Assembly: GCA_036271315.1 (NCBI GenBank)
Contig: DATBAV010000036.1
Location: 1-64,000 of the forward strand
Source of the DNA: VRUE01 sp036271315
GTDB taxonomy: Bacteria > Actinomycetota > Thermoleophilia > Solirubrobacterales > 70-9
Reading direction: 5' to 3'
Length of the DNA: 64,000 bases
The notes below the pieces were generated by a model. That model was not told where the DNA came from. It saw only the letters and a program-made list of their open reading frames with translations, and made no database searches. The translations under genes were made by a program, and so were the position numbers. Within the stretch, counting starts at the first letter, position 1, and each line of letters starts with the position of its first letter. Below are positions 60,673 to 64,000 of this stretch, in pieces.

Positions 60673-61515
60673 ATGCTTACCGACTACCACCTCCACCTTC
60701 GTCCTGACGAGCCCGATACCCCCGGCGAGCGCTTCTTCACCAGCGAGAACGTCGACCGCTACCTGGAGGCCGCCGAGGCCGCTGGGATCGCCGAGCTGGG
60801 CGTCTCCGAGCACGTCTACCGCTTCACCCAGGCGCTTGATCTGTGGCGCCACCCGCTCTGGGAGCAGGAGGCCCGGGACGACCTCGATTCCTACTGCGAG
60901 TTCGTCCGCACCACGCCGCTGCGGCTCGGGATCGAGTGCGATTACATCCCCGCTGCCGAGGACCGCACGGCGGTGCTGCTCGAGGCGCGCGACTTCGACT
61001 ACGTGGTCGGCTCGGTCCACTTCATCGGCGACGCCGCCGTCGATCACGCCGGCTGGGACGTCTGGGAGAGCAAGGGCGACCCGGACGAGGTCTGGCGCCG
61101 CTACTTCGCCTCGCTGGCCGAGTGCGCTCGCTCGGGACTCTTCGACATCCTCGCCCATCCCGACCTGGTCAAGGTCTGGGGCGGCGCCCGGCCGCTGCCC
61201 GATCGCGACCCGCGCTTCTTCTACGAGCCGGCGGTCGAGGCGATCGCCGAGAGCGGGATCGCGGTCGAGGTCTCCACCGCCGGCTTGCGCAAGCCCGTCG
61301 GCGAGATCTACCCGGCGACCGGTTTTGCCGAGATGTGCATCGAGGCCGGCGCCTCCTTCGCCCTCTCTTCCGACGCCCACCTGCCCGAGCAGGTCGGTTT
61401 CGGCTACGACCAGGCCCTCGAGTTCCTCGGCGGGCTGGGGGTGGGGGAGATCTGCGTGTTCGAAGGCCGTCAGTGCCGGCTCGAGCCGCTGCCCGATGCG
61501 GTGCGCAAGGATTAG
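60673..61515 (+). CDS. PHP-domain phosphatase, histidinol-phosphatase-like
   Basis: A 280-residue PHP-fold phosphoesterase. Metal-binding motifs are TDYHLHLRP (residues 3-11), SEHVYRF (about 45), GIECDYIP, GSVHFIG (about 113), DILAHPDLVKVWG (about 155) and SSDAHLPEQVGF near 235. This pattern matches HisK/HisJ-type histidinol phosphatases, so a role in histidine synthesis is likely but not proven, as no other his gene is near. Its ATG is 46 bases from the divergent DUF389 start, and ispF follows after three bases. Confidence 0.87.
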   Translation: MLTDYHLHLRPDEPDTPGERFFTSENVDRYLEAAEAAGIAELGVSEHVYRFTQALDLWRHPLWEQEARDDLDSYCEFVRTTPLRLGIECDYIPAAEDRTAVLLEARDFDYVVGSVHFIGDAAVDHAGWDVWESKGDPDEVWRRYFASLAECARSGLFDILAHPDLVKVWGGARPLPDRDPRFFYEPAVEAIAESGIAVEVSTAGLRKPVGEIYPATGFAEMCIEAGASFALSSDAHLPEQVGFGYDQALEFLGGLGVGEICVFEGRQCRLEPLPDAVRKD

Positions 61516-61518
61516 CGG

Positions 61519-61974
61519 ATGAGCGTCGGGATCGGCTACGACAGCCACCGCTTCGCCGAGGGCCGCCGCCTCGTCCTCGGCGGGGTTGAGGTCGATCATC
61601 CGCGCGGCCTCGCCGGCCACTCCGATGCCGACGTGCTCACCCACGCGGTGATCGACGCCCTGCTCGGCGCCGCCGGCAAAGGCGACATCGGCGCCCTCTT
61701 CCCCGACGACGACGAGGTCTGGCGCGACGCCGACTCGATCGACCTGCTGCGCACCGCGGTGGGCACGATCGCGGGGCGAATCGTCAACGTCGACGCGACC
61801 CTGATCTGCGAGGAGCCGCGGATCGGCCAGCTGCGGGGCGAGATGGAGCGGATCCTTGCCGAGGCCACCTCAGCGCGGGTCAGCGTCAAGGCCACAACCA
61901 ACGAGGGAATGGGCTGGATCGGCCGCGGCGAGGGCATCGCCTGCATAGCGGTCGCTTCGGTCGATAGCGAATAA
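61519..61974 (+). CDS. ispF: 2-C-methyl-D-erythritol 2,4-cyclodiphosphate synthase
   Basis: A 151-residue MEP-pathway enzyme. Its metal and substrate motifs are GIGYDSHRFAEG (residues 4-15; Asp and His), LGGVEVDHPRGLAGHSDADVL in pieces (about 21-41) with the second His, GDIGALFPDDD (about 56) and VSVKATTNEGMGWIGRGEGI (about 118). Everything expected is present. It is separated from ispD by the DUF389 and PHP genes, whereas many actinobacteria keep ispD-ispF together. Confidence 0.96.
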   Translation: MSVGIGYDSHRFAEGRRLVLGGVEVDHPRGLAGHSDADVLTHAVIDALLGAAGKGDIGALFPDDDEVWRDADSIDLLRTAVGTIAGRIVNVDATLICEEPRIGQLRGEMERILAEATSARVSVKATTNEGMGWIGRGEGIACIAVASVDSE

Positions 61975-61988
61975 CCTTCGCCGCTGCG

Positions 61989-63620
61989 ATGGGAATGCTG
62001 AAGTCCATAGCGTCGGGCGCCCGCCGGTCGGTCTCCGATTCGGTTTTCGAGGCGAAGGTGCTGCACGAGGCCGGGATCGTTGGCTTGGTCCGCCCCGACA
62101 AGGCGGCCAAGGTCGCCTCCACCTTCCTGCGCTGGGGTGCCTCGCCGGCCACCGGGGTCGCTGTATCGGCGCACAAATACCCGCACGAGACGATGCTGAT
62201 CGACGAGCGCGGCTCGCTCAGTTTCGAGCGGGTGCACCGCCGCTCCAACGCGCTAGCCCACGCCTTTGCCGCGATGGGAATCGGGCCGAGCGACGGGATC
62301 GGGATCATGTGCCGCAACCACCGCGGCTTCATCGAGACGACGCTGGCGGCAGCCAAGTTGGGCGCCAGCGCGCTCTACCTCAACACGATGTTCGCCGGGC
62401 CGCAGTTGGTCGAGGTGACCAAGCGCGAGGAACCGAAGGCGCTGGTCTACGACGAGGAGTTTGCCGGCCTGCTCGATGGCGTCGATGACGGCATCGCCCG
62501 CGTTGTCGCCTGGGCCGATGGCGATGTCGATGGCCCGACGCTCGACTCGCTGATCGTCGCCAACCCCGACTCCGACCACAAGCCACCGCCCGACAAACCC
62601 CGCTTCGTCATCCTCACCTCTGGCACGACCGGCACCCCCAAGGGCGCCCAGCGCTCCAGCCCCGACGGCCTGATGGCGATGGCCTCGCTGATCGACCGGA
62701 TTCCTTACCGGGCCCGTGAGACGATGATGATCGCGGCGCCGCTCTTTCACTCCTGGGGCTTCTTCCATTTCGCGATGAGCCTGTCCACCTCCTCGACGAT
62801 GGTGTTGCGGCGACGCTTCGACGAGGAGGAGACACTGCGCGCGGTCCAGGACCACCGAGCGCAGGTTCTCGCCGTGGTGCCGGTGATGCTGCAGCGCATC
62901 CTGCGCCTGTCCGATGAGACCCTCAACGCCTACGACCTTTCTTCGCTGCGGATCACCTCGGCCTCGGGGTCGGCGCTGCCGGGCGAGCTGGCGACCGAGT
63001 GGATGGATCGCTTCGGCGACAACGTCTATAACCTCTACGGCTCGACCGAGGTCGCCTACGCGACCGTCGCCACCCCGGAGGACCTGCGTGCTGCGCCCGG
63101 TACCGCCGGGCGACCGCCGCGGGGGACCATCGTCCGCCTCTTCGACGAGGACGGCCGCGAGGTCCCGCAGGGCGAGGTGGGGCGGATCTTCGTCGGCAAC
63201 GAGATGTCCTTCGAGGGCTATACCGGCGGCGGCGGCAAGGAGGCGATCGACGGCCTGCTGAGCAGCGGCGACGTCGGTCACATCGACGAGGGCGGCCGGC
63301 TCTTCATCGACGGTCGCGACGACGAGATGATCGTCTCCGGCGGCGAGAACGTCTTCCCCCGCGAGGTCGAGGACCTACTTGCCGACCACGACGGTGTGGT
63401 CGAGGTGGCGGTGATCGGCGTCGAGGACGCGGAGTTCGGTCAGCGGCTGAAGGCGTTCGTGGTCACCGCGGGCGAGGCCGAGGTCTCCGCCGAAGATCTC
63501 AAGGCTCACGTCAAGGCCAACCTCGCTGCCTACAAGGCGCCGCGCGAATTCGAGTTCCTCGACGAGCTGCCGCGCAACGCGACGGGGAAGGTTCTCAAGC
63601 GGGAGCTGCTAGTTCGCTAA
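61989..63620 (+). CDS. Acyl-CoA synthetase / AMP-dependent ligase
   Basis: A 543-residue ANL-superfamily ligase that activates a carboxylic acid as acyl-AMP and then acyl-CoA. Motif A3 is LTSGTTGTPKG (about 210-220), A5 YNLYGSTEVAYATVA (about 351-365), A8 region LFIDGRDDEMIVSGGENVFPREVE (in pieces, about 437-460), and the A10 Lys lies in NATGKVLKREL (about 530). An N-terminal extension of about 70 residues precedes the usual fold. The substrate is probably a medium- or long-chain fatty acid by similarity. It follows ispF by 14 bases. Confidence 0.92.
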   Translation: MGMLKSIASGARRSVSDSVFEAKVLHEAGIVGLVRPDKAAKVASTFLRWGASPATGVAVSAHKYPHETMLIDERGSLSFERVHRRSNALAHAFAAMGIGPSDGIGIMCRNHRGFIETTLAAAKLGASALYLNTMFAGPQLVEVTKREEPKALVYDEEFAGLLDGVDDGIARVVAWADGDVDGPTLDSLIVANPDSDHKPPPDKPRFVILTSGTTGTPKGAQRSSPDGLMAMASLIDRIPYRARETMMIAAPLFHSWGFFHFAMSLSTSSTMVLRRRFDEEETLRAVQDHRAQVLAVVPVMLQRILRLSDETLNAYDLSSLRITSASGSALPGELATEWMDRFGDNVYNLYGSTEVAYATVATPEDLRAAPGTAGRPPRGTIVRLFDEDGREVPQGEVGRIFVGNEMSFEGYTGGGGKEAIDGLLSSGDVGHIDEGGRLFIDGRDDEMIVSGGENVFPREVEDLLADHDGVVEVAVIGVEDAEFGQRLKAFVVTAGEAEVSAEDLKAHVKANLAAYKAPREFEFLDELPRNATGKVLKRELLVR

Positions 63621-63684
63621 ATGCGCGTTTATGCGCTGGGCAGGGGTAGCGGGACCGCCGATCGCGGTAGTAGGTTGGCGCTCA

Positions 63685-64000
63685 ATGGGCGAAGCGGCGA
63701 CTCAGTTGAAAGCGGTTGGGGCGGCGAGCGAGGAGTTGCATGAGACCGCCAAGCAGGCGCTCGAGTGGGTACGGGTCAGCGAGGAGCGCGTTGCCAAGGC
63801 CGAGGCTCGCAGCGAGGAGCTGCGCGGCGAGCTGAAGGCGAAGGCGATGGCAACCGTGCGCAAGCTCGGCAAAGAAGGGCAGGCGCGAATCGAGGTCGAG
63901 CGGGCCAAGAGCAAGGAGGCTGAGGCGCGGGCGAGCCGTGTCGAGGAGGCTCGCGATCGAGCCGAGAAGGCCTTCGAGCAAGCACAGAAGCAAGCAGACT
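63685..64000 (+). CDS. Coiled-coil protein, cut by the right edge
   Basis: A frame opens at ATG 63685 and stays open to the window end (105 codons visible). It encodes a highly charged, Ala/Glu/Lys/Arg-rich helix: EELHETAKQALEWVRVSEER, then long heptad-like repeats such as ARSEELRGELKAKA and RVEEARDRAEKAFEQAQKQ. It has no membrane segment or known motif in the visible part. It may be a structural or chromosome-associated coiled-coil protein; the missing C-terminus prevents assignment. Confidence 0.6.
   Translation, partial: MGEAATQLKAVGAASEELHETAKQALEWVRVSEERVAKAEARSEELRGELKAKAMATVRKLGKEGQARIEVERAKSKEAEARASRVEEARDRAEKAFEQAQKQAD

Overview
The window is a strongly G+C-rich, densely packed bacterial chromosome segment. 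I can support 63 protein genes, one of them cut by the right edge, plus a 17-codon leader ORF. I see no rRNA, tRNA, CRISPR array, prophage or transposase. The actinobacterial signature is clear: tilS-hpt-ftsH-folP-folB-folK, then coaX-dus-greA-lysS-clpC, then disA-carD-ispD...ispF, with CarD, ClpC, DisA, an F420-type luciferase-fold oxidoreductase and many GTG/TTG starts. Type III glutamine synthetase, secreted proteins with FxCxxD...PC-type terminal domains and the gene mix suggest a deep actinobacterial lineage such as Thermoleophilia/Solirubrobacterales. That class-level guess is inference.

Layout. 0-10 kb: MoxR ATPase, a lipoprotein, two tandem CaCA cation exchangers, a bcp operon, an acyl-CoA dehydrogenase with a FadR/TetR-like operator, an HTH protein and TypA. 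10-20 kb: cold-shock protein, a large secreted subtilase-like protein, a VTT-family membrane protein, RecD2 helicase, cupin/TetR divergent pair, SnoaL-like protein, LLM oxidoreductase, YdeI-like protein, PEP-mutase-like enzyme and RlmN. 20-31 kb: P450-metallophosphoesterase-tiny membrane protein operon, collagen-like exported protein, GlnA type III, NlpC/P60 protein, a fused HCDH/ECH beta-oxidation enzyme, sirtuin and ammonium transporter. 32-42 kb: LysR/USP divergent pair, HAD phosphatase, a multidomain peptidoglycan hydrolase behind a Cys-rich leader ORF, nucleoside phosphorylase, a PII protein lacking Tyr51, and an HTH-adenylate cyclase. 41-64 kb: the housekeeping cluster (tRNA modification, purine salvage, FtsH, folate, CoA, GreA, LysRS, ClpC, DisA, CarD, IspD/IspF) and an acyl-CoA ligase.

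Two signals stand out. First, three spacers carry copies of one approximately 110-nt nested palindrome (4670-4780, 24336-24450, 49700-49812). Its core is conserved, but the outermost stem arms differ in every copy and still pair perfectly, as if a small element occupies hairpin or terminator tips. Other spacers hold unrelated perfect long palindromes (20652-20700, 44655-44741, 55252-55352). Second, the lytic transglycosylase gene follows a 17-codon ORF with five Cys codons, a good ribosome binding site and an ATGA overlap. A third pattern is that genes for exported proteins prefer GAA for Glu, whereas cytoplasmic genes prefer GAG; the switch can be seen inside ftsH.
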